Shown here: one piece after another, positions 25,757 through 34,191 of the stretch | Layout: each line of letters starts with the position of its first letter | How positions within the stretch are numbered: position 1 is the first letter of the stretch | Assembly (NCBI RefSeq): GCF_002879865.1 | Contig: NZ_PNXY01000002.1 | Coordinates: 408,128 to 472,127 of the forward strand | Direction of reading: 5' to 3' | Length of the DNA: 64,000 nucleotides | Origin: Paraburkholderia rhynchosiae | GTDB taxonomy: Bacteria > Pseudomonadota > Gammaproteobacteria > Burkholderiales > Burkholderiaceae | Program-made: the position numbers and the translations under genes | The notes under the pieces: generated by a model | Database searches by the model: none | Told to the model about the DNA's origin: nothing | What the model saw: the letters and a program-made list of their open reading frames with translations, nothing else

Positions 25757-26872
25757 CTAACGAACTACCGTCGTTCCTTTTCGCTCTTGGACTACCTCGA
25801 ACAATTGTCCGGATCCGGGCAATCGATACAGCGTCGGAATGCCCCACTCGAAGACAGCGTCGCCCCGCCTGACTGTGCTCTGCAGTGATGCATTGAGTGC
25901 GACTCTTGCATCCATCACCGCTGTGTCGATGTTCCCGGTGCGTAGAAGAGAAAAATACAGCTCCGCTACGAACGGACCCACGGAATCTGTCGGGATAGCG
26001 ATCTGACTCGCGACGACAGCCGGAAGTCCGGACTCCAACAACGACGAAGCTACATTCACAAATGAATCGGCGGTCGGGTTTCCAGCTGAGGAATAGCATG
26101 CGCTCAAAACGCACAGCCGAAGCTCTCTACCCGAGAAGATGTTCGCAAGTGCCACACCCGAGACATCCTGCCTTTGGTTCGTCTTAACGTCCAAGAAACA
26201 AAGATGACTCTCGCCATCGATTACCCTTCCATGCCCGATGAAGTGAAAAACATCATAGTCGTTCTCGCCGAAAGCTTCTCGTACGCTGTCCAACGTGGCA
26301 GCCTGGATGATAGTAATTGTTGCGAAACCGACAGTATCTGCGGAAAAAATTCGCTTGAGCTTGCTTTCGATCGCCCCCCAACCCACACCCGGCTCTTCAG
26401 GGGGCTCCGCGACGGCCATCAGAACACGGAGCGGGCCCGGTTCGCGAGGTCTAATTTCCCCTCCCGAGCATGCCGGGTGAATGCGAACAACGCAGCGATG
26501 CCGATGCGGCACGGGACGTTTGTCGGGCGGCGCAAGATACTCCCATGGAACCTGCAATATATCCGGATGGTTCGCGAAGATTTGAATGCTTACCGCTGAA
26601 TCGCCGGGTAGCTTGTCATATAGCGAACGTCCCCTGTCGAAAAAAATTTTCTTGAAAAGCAGATCGCCGACGGATCGCAACTCCTCGACAGTCGGTCTGC
26701 TCCCGCCTTGGGCGGCGTCATCCACTTTCCGCGCAAAATCGTTCAGTTTGCGAACTGCTGCGTCGATTTTGAGTTTGTCGACAACCGTGTGCGGTCCGCG
26801 TCTGAACAGCAAGATGGCCGTTCTACGGGCGTGCAGATTCAACACAAACAGATCAAGCACATGCTCCGACAT
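25757..26872 (-). CDS. CHAT-domain protease (caspase-like)
   Basis: 371 aa; the ATG at 26872 has AGGGG upstream, and a longer frame to 27046 is unsupported. The C-terminal ~220 residues are a CHAT domain: catalytic histidine His214 in VFHFIGHG and cysteine Cys259 in LRLCVLSACYSS, with the downstream LESGLPAVVASQIAIPTDSVGPFV block typical of the fold. The N-terminal ~140 residues (SEHVLDLFVLNLHARRTAILLFRR... LQVPWEYLAPP) belong to the same family architecture. CHAT proteases act as activatable effectors or processing enzymes in prokaryotic defence (for example TPR-CHAT with gRAMP, and CHAT that cleaves gasdermin). It is first in a three-gene operon. Confidence 0.88.
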   Translation of the reverse strand: MSEHVLDLFVLNLHARRTAILLFRRGPHTVVDKLKIDAAVRKLNDFARKVDDAAQGGSRPTVEELRSVGDLLFKKIFFDRGRSLYDKLPGDSAVSIQIFANHPDILQVPWEYLAPPDKRPVPHRHRCVVRIHPACSGGEIRPREPGPLRVLMAVAEPPEEPGVGWGAIESKLKRIFSADTVGFATITIIQAATLDSVREAFGENDYDVFHFIGHGRVIDGESHLCFLDVKTNQRQDVSGVALANIFSGRELRLCVLSACYSSAGNPTADSFVNVASSLLESGLPAVVASQIAIPTDSVGPFVAELYFSLLRTGNIDTAVMDARVALNASLQSTVRRGDAVFEWGIPTLYRLPGSGQLFEVVQERKGTTVVR

Positions 26873-26936
26873 CGCTGCACCCCTACTAATTGTAAGCAGG
26901 CAGCCTCCGCAAATTCCCGGGCTGCCGGAAAATAGC

Positions 26937-26966
26937 AGTATAGACGTGATCATACGTCGGTCTAAA
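26937..26966 (-). promoter_or_regulatory. promoter with operator-like inverted repeat for the CHAT operon
   Basis: On the minus strand TTTAGA (26966-26961) and TATACT (26942-26937) are separated by 18 bases. GACGT and ACGTC form an inverted repeat (26943-26958, six-base centre) filling the spacer, which is where a repressor would block RNA polymerase. Transcription would start near 26930, about 58 bases before the CHAT ATG. Confidence 0.55.
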
Positions 26967-27300
26967 CTGCCAGCGAAGCGACCGCCACGAGAGAAGTTTT
27001 CTCGATGCGTCGCGATGGCGCTATTAGTCGAAACGCCAACTTGCACAATCGGAGCAATGAAAGACTTACCGGTCTACAACCGCGCAGATCGACGGCTGCA
27101 ATGCATCGCGAAGAGTCATTCGTGACCTAATAGCTCGAAAGCCCGCTGTGGGTCGCGTGCTGCCAAACGCAGCCGTGCAAGAGCGAAGCACGTATGCCGA
27201 ACGCACGAGCCGGCGCCCGGCCAGTTTCAGCCATTCGACCTTCTGGGGAAAATCGTCGACAATTTGCGGAGGTATGGCGAATTGGTTGGGATCGTACTGC

Positions 27301-27590
27301 ATGAGGAAGACACTTGGTTACCTTCACGAGGTTTGGCTCTGCCCGGACGAGTTCGGCAACGCTCTTCCCGCATGCATCGCCCATGGACCGGACGGAGATG
27401 CCGCCCGTGCTCTGAACGAGCCAGGCAGCGACTGGATATGGACGTTTTGGCATCGTCACCTGCTGAGGCGATGTGTGTTTATTACGAATTCGTCGGCTAT
27501 GGGAAGTACACATCCCAATCCGACGACGATCTCCTTCCATATCCGCAAGATTGGTATGAGCGCCAGGTCGCGTATTTGAACTGCAAGTGA
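27301..27590 (+). pseudogene. small conserved-type gene broken by a frameshift
   Basis: One frame begins MRKTLGYLHEVWLCPDEFG and continues to GSDWIWTF at about 27440. The protein-like continuation (LASSPAEAMCVYYEFVGYG... YPQDWYERQVAYLNCK) is in the next frame and ends at 27590. Joined, they give a ~95-residue protein of the type HEVWLCPDG...AGPDGDAARALI...WTF...YYRFLG seen as small hypothetical proteins in proteobacteria, recalled from memory. A single-base change near 27440 has split it, so it is probably inactive. Confidence 0.55.
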
Positions 27591-28285
27591 TCGATGCTTA
27601 CGCGTCGGCCCAGCGCCCTTGTGAGTCGGTCACGGTAGGCAGCTTTGGGCAATAGCCGGGCCAGGAGCGGTCAATGGCTTCAGCAGACTCTGCGTCCGTT
27701 AGCCAGCACCAAAACGGACGGTGACGGGGACTTGGCCCCCCCGGGGGCCGAGACGTATTGTCAAACAACCATTGAGCCGATTCGCGGTTTGACGAACTCC
27801 TGCACTCGACACCAACTGAGCCCGGAACGACGCTGTTTGACCGTTAATGGCATCAGCGCCGAATGACTGCCCGACTCTGCAAAACGTGCGAGGCACGTGC
27901 CATTCGTTTGCTCAACCACTCGCGCAACTGTTTCGGCTACGTCGTGCGGATTCGGAGCGTTGCAGCCTGCGCACAGGGCTTTCCATGTTTTTACCATCTT
28001 CCTCGAATGCGCCGGTTTCGCTGTAGCCACGACCGCGCCGCGTCGCTCGACCGCTGAGCGCTTCCGAAAATATCCGTCGGATAGTCGCTGGGTTTGAACG
28101 TGAACCACGCGTCGAGGCACACTCTTGCGCCGCCGGGGTCTCCAATTTCGCATACCTGATTTGACTCGACGCCACTGGGACGAGGGCTGGGCGCAACGTA
28201 GAGTTTGTCGAACGGACTTGCTCGGCCGGTTCTGTAAGGAACAGTGGTCCAGAGCGCCTACAAAAAACCAACTCAGGAGACACCC
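27591..28285. other. gene-poor junction before the catabolic cluster
   Basis: About 700 bases with only poorly supported short frames on both strands. No transposase or repeat was recognised. The last ~50 bases hold the ribosome binding site (CAGGAG) of the porin gene. It marks the junction between the defence-type and catabolic cargo. Confidence 0.45.
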
Positions 28286-29431
28286 ATGGGATTCAAAGGA
28301 AAGACGCGATTCGCGTGTGTTTTGGCCGCCATGACCGCCGCGACTGTTGGCGCTGTTTCAACAGACGTTCAGGCTCAGAGCTCGGTCACTCTGTATGGCC
28401 TGCTTTCCGTGGGCGTCACCTATGCGAACAATCAGGGCGGTAACCATCTATACGAGTTGCAGAACGGGCCGCAGCAGCTACCGCGCTTCGGTTTCAAAGG
28501 GGTTGAGGATCTTGGCGGCGGGACGAAAGCGCTGTTCACGCTCGAAAACGGATTCAGTGTGACCACCGGCGCGTTAGGGCAAGGCGGACTCCTTTTTGGC
28601 CGTCAAGCCTACGTAGGATTGAGCTCAGATAAGTTCGGCACAATGACCGCTGGTCGTCAGTACGAAGAAATGGCCCAGCAACTTTTCTGGTATGAGTCGG
28701 GCACCTTATACGCTACCTACGGTACTCACATTGGTGACAACGACAATATCTTTAATACTTTCCGGTTCAACAACTCTGTCCGGTATTCAACCCCGAAGTT
28801 CGGACCGGTTCAGGCCTTCGGTTCGTACGCGTTCTCAAACAAAGCCGGAGGTTTCTCGGATAACAACGGCTACAGCGCCGGTTTGTCGTTTGAGCAGGGT
28901 TCGTTCAAAGCGAACGCGGCGTTCACCCTCATCAATTTCCCCGGTGACACGACAAACGCAACGGGGGCGGTAGACCCAGCGGGATACGGATTCAGTTCGC
29001 CATTTATCAAAAGTCCGGCAGGCGCTGGCGTGCACCAGCAGTCGATCTATGGTGCAGGCGCGTCTTACAACTTTGGCCAGATCACAGCGGCGCTGCTGTA
29101 CACGCATTCGCATTTCCTCTACAAGGACGAGTCAACACTAAATCTGCACAATATCGAAGTGTCCGCACGAGATTTCCTGACACCAGCATTCGCGATTGGC
29201 GCCGGCTATATCGCCACGCTGGGAACCTACTCCCAAAATGATCAGCATCCGCTTTACCAACAGGTGAACCTCAGCGCTGACTATTTTCTCAGCAAGCGGA
29301 CGGACCTGTATCTCGTCGGGGTATATCAGAAAGCGGGCCGGGACGCCAAGTTTGCCCAGATCTACACGTTTTCGCCATCAAGCACCAACGCGCAGGTCGC
29401 GGTTACGGCCGGCATCCGGACGAAGTTCTAG
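28286..29431 (+). CDS. outer-membrane general porin (OmpC-like)
   Basis: 381 aa from an ATG at 28286 with CAGGAG upstream. The signal peptide (KTRFACVLAAMTAATVGAVSTDVQA) is followed by QSSVTLYGLLSVGVTYANN, the standard first strand of Burkholderia trimeric porins. Later strands alternate polar and hydrophobic residues, and the protein ends in GIRTKF with the terminal phenylalanine needed for outer-membrane insertion. Length is normal for the family. As the first gene before the LysR/aromatic genes it probably allows uptake of the aromatic substrate across the outer membrane, which is an inference from position. Confidence 0.93.
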   Translation: MGFKGKTRFACVLAAMTAATVGAVSTDVQAQSSVTLYGLLSVGVTYANNQGGNHLYELQNGPQQLPRFGFKGVEDLGGGTKALFTLENGFSVTTGALGQGGLLFGRQAYVGLSSDKFGTMTAGRQYEEMAQQLFWYESGTLYATYGTHIGDNDNIFNTFRFNNSVRYSTPKFGPVQAFGSYAFSNKAGGFSDNNGYSAGLSFEQGSFKANAAFTLINFPGDTTNATGAVDPAGYGFSSPFIKSPAGAGVHQQSIYGAGASYNFGQITAALLYTHSHFLYKDESTLNLHNIEVSARDFLTPAFAIGAGYIATLGTYSQNDQHPLYQQVNLSADYFLSKRTDLYLVGVYQKAGRDAKFAQIYTFSPSSTNAQVAVTAGIRTKF

Positions 29432-29966
29432 GATACGTTATTGGGAACGCAAACTGGCGGCGATCGAAGGGGCCGCACGGTTCCTTCGGTCGATGGGCGA
29501 GTGCTTGCTAAAGACTGCTGCGAGAGCAAACGGCTTAGCCTGCTTCTTCTTCGATACACCTTCCGCCACCACGCTAACCAGCGTCCCAGACCAGTCCGGT
29601 AGATTGCTCCGGTCAAAGAGCGCTCAAAAGAACCAATACTGCGCGACGATGGGCAGTTCGACTTCCTCTTGCCAGGGCAGCCCCACTGCAGAACCCGAAC
29701 GACCAGCCAATCAGTCGCCGACCGTGAAAACCGCGTCGATGCAGTATCAGGCCGACAATCACTCAAAGTGTCATAACTGCCGTCCGGTCTCGGCTCAGGC
29801 TGGACGCTACAAACGAGACGTTCGCGTGCTACGCTAGCGACAGCGATCTGACACTAGCTGCTGTACCGCCCGCGAGTTTCAAGTACCGCCTTTCGGACGC
29901 ATGCTGGGGGCACGGCATTACGGTTACGGGCCATAAATAACGTTCAACCGAATTTCCAAATTACCC
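29432..29966. other. intergenic region between porin and LysR gene
   Basis: 535 bases with no supported gene; open frames on both strands lack ribosome binding sites and protein-like composition. Probably holds the terminator of the porin gene and the promoter of the regulator, but neither could be pinned down. Confidence 0.45.
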
Positions 29967-30911
29967 ATGGATCTGGACAGACTGAAGCTGTTCGTACAGG
30001 TTGCGGAGGCAGGAAGCCTGAGCAAGGCTGCAGTCCTTCTGGATTCGGTCCAGTCGGCCATCAGTCGGCAGATCGCAACATTGGAAGCTGAAGCCGGGCG
30101 CCGTCTGTTTGATCGGACCGGGCGTGGAGTCGCGTTGACCGAGTTCGGTAAACGGCTTTTCCCCGAGATTAAGGCACTTGTTCTTGAAGCCGAGCGCGTC
30201 GAGAGTCTGATGCAAGGCAAAGACGAGCTTCCCGCAGGCGACGTGCGTATCGGGCTAATGCCGTCTGTGTCCGAACTGCTGGTCGCGGCATTATTCAAGC
30301 GGATTCGCGAAAAATTTCCGGCGATCCGCCTGCGGATCTTCGAAGGTTCGAACGGGCAGCTTGACGAGTGGGTTTCGAACGGCCGTATCGACATGGCGGT
30401 GCTCTATCGTTACGGGAAGTCGGTCAAGCGGGGCGAGGACGTGCTCTTCGAGGTCGACACCTATCTCGTAGGACCGCCCGGCGATCCGCTCACGACCCAA
30501 TCAACCGTAGACTTCGAACGACTCGACGGGCTGCCGTTGGTGCTGCCGGGTGCACCCAATGGGCTCCGGGTGGCGCTGGACCAGATCGCCCGACGGCAGC
30601 GCGAGGGGTTCGCCCTGTCAGTGGTGCTCGAAGCCGATTCGCTTCCCATTCAACGGAGTATGGCCAGCCACGGTGAGGCTTATGCCGTGCATGGCGGAGT
30701 GGTCGTCTGGCGCGACGTCAAAGCCGGCATTGTGAGCGCCTCGCGGATTGTGAATCCCGAGATGCGGCGCTCAATGGTACTTGCAACAACCACCCAACAT
30801 CCGCTCACTCTTGCTTCGCGGGAGACCGCGACGATCGTCCGCGGCATAGCGCAGGAATACGCTGGCGCCGGGACATTCGATACACCACAGCCGGATCATT
30901 CGAAGCCGTAA
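29967..30911 (+). CDS. LysR-family regulator of the aromatic cluster
   Basis: 314 aa. N-terminal helix-turn-helix MDLDRLKLFVQVAEAGSLSKAAVLLDSVQSAISRQIATLEAEAGRRLFDRTGRGVALTEFG, followed by a typical effector-binding domain. The gene overlaps the end of the convergent amidohydrolase gene by 16 bases. LysR proteins normally activate neighbouring catabolic genes in response to a pathway intermediate; the likely targets are the amidohydrolase-BKACE operon (minus) and the GST-VOC-hydroxylase operon (plus). The inducer is unknown. Confidence 0.88.
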   Translation: MDLDRLKLFVQVAEAGSLSKAAVLLDSVQSAISRQIATLEAEAGRRLFDRTGRGVALTEFGKRLFPEIKALVLEAERVESLMQGKDELPAGDVRIGLMPSVSELLVAALFKRIREKFPAIRLRIFEGSNGQLDEWVSNGRIDMAVLYRYGKSVKRGEDVLFEVDTYLVGPPGDPLTTQSTVDFERLDGLPLVLPGAPNGLRVALDQIARRQREGFALSVVLEADSLPIQRSMASHGEAYAVHGGVVVWRDVKAGIVSASRIVNPEMRRSMVLATTTQHPLTLASRETATIVRGIAQEYAGAGTFDTPQPDHSKP

Positions 30912-31771
30912 AGCGCCGCCGGGTTAGTGACAAGTACGCGCTGTCGGACTGCGTCGTCGTCGACCCATTGATTCAGTAGGTTTAGCAGACCAGCGGGATC
31001 CGGCCGCCAGGTGTTCATGCCGAGAAACGGCCAGTCGCTGCCCCATAGCAATCGCTCCGGATTGGCGCTGACGAGCGCCTGGTGAAATGGTCTGACGTCA
31101 TCTAGCTCCGGCTGCCGTTTCGAGTTTCGAAATGCGGTCAGCTTGATCCATGCCGCGCCGTCTGCGACAAGCGCCAGGACGGCCTGGAAAGCCGCATCAT
31201 CTACACCCTTCGACACATCGAAGTATCCGAGGTGGTCGATGACAATAGGCAGACCGAGTTGACGAAGCGTGTCTGTTTCCGACTCGAAAACGCTTGCGTT
31301 GGCCCAGATCACGGCATGCCACCCTAACTGGCGCATACCTGGCGCTAGTCTATGCAGGGCCTTGAGGCCCACGCGCCCTGCGAAGTCCTGCGCTGCATTC
31401 GGACCAGCGACTTCGGTGAAGCGCAGGCCGCGGACACCTGCCTTATCCAGCCTTTTCAATTCTGTTACATCGGCGTCTGCGGATAGTACACCGACTCCTT
31501 TGAGTCGATCAGGTGCGCTCGCAATCGCGTCGAGCATTGCACGTTGATCCCAGCCATGCGCCCCGCCGTGGACCAGGACGCCGTGGTCAAAACCCATGGC
31601 ATCAAGCATCGCGAAATACTGTTCCTTCGGTGCGGGCGCTGGCGTGTACGGTCGCGGATCCGCAAGCGGAAATTGATCATACGGGCCGAATACGTGAGCA
31701 TGCGTATCGCAAGATCCGCGCGGAAGACGCGTTGCGGGCGGAGCGAATTGTTGGGTGGAATCTTGTGACAT
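30896..31771 (-). CDS. amidohydrolase, 2-pyrone-4,6-dicarboxylate lactonase-like
   Basis: 291 aa. Metal-binding start motif CDTHAHVFG (residues ~21-29), VHGGAHGWDQRAMLD, VIDHLGYFDVS, and the terminal WGSDWPFLGMN give the layout of the amidohydrolase_2 family that contains PDC lactonase LigI and related lactonases in lignin-derived aromatic breakdown. It would open a lactone ring such as a muconolactone- or pyrone-type intermediate. It forms an operon with the carboxymuconolactone-decarboxylase-like and BKACE genes downstream on the same strand order (31771 to 33251 read on minus). Substrate not known. Confidence 0.82.
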   Translation of the reverse strand: MSQDSTQQFAPPATRLPRGSCDTHAHVFGPYDQFPLADPRPYTPAPAPKEQYFAMLDAMGFDHGVLVHGGAHGWDQRAMLDAIASAPDRLKGVGVLSADADVTELKRLDKAGVRGLRFTEVAGPNAAQDFAGRVGLKALHRLAPGMRQLGWHAVIWANASVFESETDTLRQLGLPIVIDHLGYFDVSKGVDDAAFQAVLALVADGAAWIKLTAFRNSKRQPELDDVRPFHQALVSANPERLLWGSDWPFLGMNTWRPDPAGLLNLLNQWVDDDAVRQRVLVTNPAALYGFE

Positions 31772-31777
31772 AGGCCT

Positions 31778-32350
31778 TCAGGGTTTTGGAAGTTCGCTGC
31801 GCGCAGGCAAAGAAGGCGTGGCCCCTGCGGGCAGGGGGACCTCGTGCGCATTCAACGTCATCGCGATAAAGCTGTAGTAGCCAATCACAGCGACAAGTTC
31901 AACGACGCCTTTTACGCCGAGCAACTCCTGCGTCTGTGCATAAGTCGCTTCATCGACGAAATGCCTGGCCAGCAATTGGGAGGCGAAAGCATAGATTGCC
32001 TCCTCTTTTTCGTCGGCTAACGGCGGCTTGGTACCGCGAGCGATCGCGTCGCAGGTCGCATCCGCGACGCCTGCCTTACGGGCAATCTTCTCGTGTTGAA
32101 TCCATTCAAACTGGCAGTCCCAATGGCGCGCTGTGATGACAATTGCCAGCTCGCTGAGGCGGGGCTCGAGTGAGGTCCGATAGCGTACCAGCTCGCCGAA
32201 CGCCTGGGCCTTGTCAGCGAGCTCGGGCGAATGCAGCAAAGGAGCATAGGGACCATTGAGCCACGTGCCCCTGGAGCGAACGATGTCCTCATAGACGCGC
32301 CGCTGTGCGGCGGTCATCTGTTCCGGAGTAAGGAATGGGGTTCTTGTCAT
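31778..32350 (-). CDS. carboxymuconolactone decarboxylase family protein
   Basis: 190 aa. The pattern AIVITARHWDCQFEWIQHEKIARKAGV carries the conserved ARHW...E...H region of the CMD/AhpD superfamily (some members are peroxidases, others decarboxylate gamma-carboxymuconolactone). There is no CxxC peroxidatic pair, so a decarboxylase/lactone-handling role is favoured. It lies six bases from the amidohydrolase gene and 13 from the BKACE gene, within one operon. Exact reaction unproven. Confidence 0.78.
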   Translation of the reverse strand: MTRTPFLTPEQMTAAQRRVYEDIVRSRGTWLNGPYAPLLHSPELADKAQAFGELVRYRTSLEPRLSELAIVITARHWDCQFEWIQHEKIARKAGVADATCDAIARGTKPPLADEKEEAIYAFASQLLARHFVDEATYAQTQELLGVKGVVELVAVIGYYSFIAMTLNAHEVPLPAGATPSLPARSELPKP

Positions 32351-32363
32351 GAATGTGTTCGGG

Positions 32364-33251
32364 TCAGTCCGCGGACCTCAATTGAAGGATGTCTCTTGCC
32401 TCGGCAGGCGTCGCCACCTTTGAACCAAGTGCTTCGACGATCTGCACGGCGCGCTCGACAAGCTGTGCGTTGCCGCTGGCGAGTTGCCCTTTCGCGATGT
32501 AAAGATTATCTTCCAGACCAACGCGTACGTGTCCGCCCAGTATCGCAGCCTGTGCCACCATCGGAAATTCGTTGGCGGAGATGCCGAAGCCAGCCCACAC
32601 GGCGCCCGCGGGCAGGGTGTTTCGCATAGCGATCATGTTTTCTGGTGTGCCGGGAGCTGCCCAGGGGACACCCATGCATAGCTGGAACAGCGGCTTACCT
32701 TTGATTATCCCGCGCTCGACCATCGACCGGGCAAGCCATGCGTGCCCGAGGTCGAACACTTCCAGTTCCGGCTTTACGCCGGCTTCCTGAATCAGTGCCG
32801 CCATTTCTTCGAGCTGTTTCGGCAGGTTGACGAAGGCATACTGGGGAAAACTCATCGTGGCGACGTCGAGGCTGCAGATGTCAGGCTTCAATTTGATGAT
32901 GTGTTCAACCCGCTTCTCCGACGACGCCATCGTGCTGTCTGCGCTCGCCTTCATCGGATCGACGTCGTCCGGCCGGTACCTTGCGCCGGGACCCGTAGTC
33001 AGATTGATCAGGACGTCGCTGCCCGATTCGCGGATCCGCCAGACCACCTCTTCGTACAACCCGAGTTCCATACTGGGCAGGCCCGTCTCGGGATCTCGGA
33101 CGTGGATGTGGACGATTGCCGCGCCGGCAGCATGTGCCGCCAACGCCTCCCTTGCAATCTCCTCCGGCGTGACAGGGACGGCCGGATTCACCCTTTGCGG
33201 CGAAGCCATTGAACCGGTCAGGGCGGCTGCGATGATGATTTTTTCCTGCAT
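32364..33251 (-). CDS. BKACE (beta-keto acid cleavage enzyme, DUF849)
   Basis: 295 aa from an ATG at 33251 (GGAGAC upstream); an earlier in-frame ATG at 33275 lacks a site. KIIIAAALTGSMAS, the metal-binding VHIHVRDPETG, PDICSLDVATMSF, ELEVFDLGHAWLA and the C-terminal HVRVGLEDNLYIAKGQ are hallmarks of the Kce/BKACE family. BKACE enzymes cleave beta-keto acids with acetyl-CoA to give acetoacetate plus a new CoA ester. A keto acid from the aromatic or lactone pathway is the likely substrate here. Confidence 0.88.
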   Translation of the reverse strand: MQEKIIIAAALTGSMASPQRVNPAVPVTPEEIAREALAAHAAGAAIVHIHVRDPETGLPSMELGLYEEVVWRIRESGSDVLINLTTGPGARYRPDDVDPMKASADSTMASSEKRVEHIIKLKPDICSLDVATMSFPQYAFVNLPKQLEEMAALIQEAGVKPELEVFDLGHAWLARSMVERGIIKGKPLFQLCMGVPWAAPGTPENMIAMRNTLPAGAVWAGFGISANEFPMVAQAAILGGHVRVGLEDNLYIAKGQLASGNAQLVERAVQIVEALGSKVATPAEARDILQLRSAD

Positions 33252-33516
33252 TACGTTATGTCTCCAGAGCGGCATGAGCCAGCGTCAGCCTTAGACCAAA
33301 GTGTAGAAGGCGCCCGTCTGACGTGATACATGGCTGCTTACAAACCAGATATGTTCCGGCAGCAGGGCCTCCGCCCGAAGCCCCAACAGAAACCTCATAT
33401 CTGGTTTCGCGCCATGCCGCTTGTGAGGGAGGTACGACACTCCTAGAATTTCCTCACGATGTTCGAAGCAACCGGCCTCGGACAGGCAGGAGACAACCGT
33501 CAGGTAGCGGCAAAAC
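33252..33516. promoter_or_regulatory. divergent regulatory region of the two catabolic operons
   Basis: 265-bp gap between the divergent BKACE (minus) and GST (plus) genes, where the LysR protein would be expected to bind. An AAACCAGATATG segment (33343-33354) and ATATCTGGTTTC (33397-33408) form an inverted repeat (AAACCAGATAT/ATATCTGGTTT) about 43 bases apart centre to centre, a plausible pair of regulator half-sites or a DNA hairpin. Strict LysR T-N11-A boxes were not resolved. Confidence 0.5.
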
Positions 33517-34191
33517 ATGAAACTACATTGGGGACCCAATTCTCCGTTCGTGCGCAAGGTGATGATCACGGCGCATGAAACCGGCATCGCCGGGCGCATC
33601 ACGCTTGTGCGCTCGCCTGTGGCAATGAACAAGACCAACGTTCATGTCATGGTCGACAATCCTCTCAGCAAAATCCCGACTCTTGTTACTGACGAGGGCC
33701 AGGTTTTCTATGATTCCGACGTCATCTGCGAATACCTCGACAGCCTGCACACAGGCGCACGATTAATCCCGCTAGCCGGGGTCACGCGTTGGGAAGTGCT
33801 CCGCTGGAACGCACTGGGTAGCGGAATGCTTGATGCGTTGGTCCTCTGGCGCGACGAACGCATGCGGCCGGAGGGGCACCAGTCCGTCGAAACGTTGCTT
33901 GCCTATCAGCAGAAAAGCTCGGCGACGCTGGAGCGCGTCGAGAATGAAATCGCTGCTCTGGAGGGTTTACCCTTCAGCCTGGGTCATATCGCCATTGGCT
34001 GCATGTTTGGTTACCTAGACCTACGCTTTGCCGACGTGGACTGGCGCGATGGGCGTTCCGCCAGCGCTCGCTGGTTCGACACCTTCCGGACGCGGCCATC
34101 TGCGCAATGCACGGAGCCGTCGGTCGCCGACAAACTCGTGCCTTCAGATCCTTCCATACAAACTGCCGCCCATCCGGCCACCCTCAAATGA
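33517..34191 (+). CDS. glutathione S-transferase family protein
   Basis: 224 aa. The N-terminal thioredoxin-like domain begins MKLHWGPNSPFVRKVMITAHETGI, with NPLSKIPTLV (cis-Pro) and YDSDVICEYLD (glutathione-binding Ser/Asp). The C-terminal helical domain has LGHIAIGCMFGYLDLRF. In aromatic gene clusters such proteins act as maleylpyruvate isomerases or dehalogenases; here it sits with a ring-cleavage dioxygenase and an FAH hydrolase, so isomerisation of a ring-cleavage product is plausible. Stop overlaps the next start (ATGA). Confidence 0.83.
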   Translation: MKLHWGPNSPFVRKVMITAHETGIAGRITLVRSPVAMNKTNVHVMVDNPLSKIPTLVTDEGQVFYDSDVICEYLDSLHTGARLIPLAGVTRWEVLRWNALGSGMLDALVLWRDERMRPEGHQSVETLLAYQQKSSATLERVENEIAALEGLPFSLGHIAIGCMFGYLDLRFADVDWRDGRSASARWFDTFRTRPSAQCTEPSVADKLVPSDPSIQTAAHPATLK

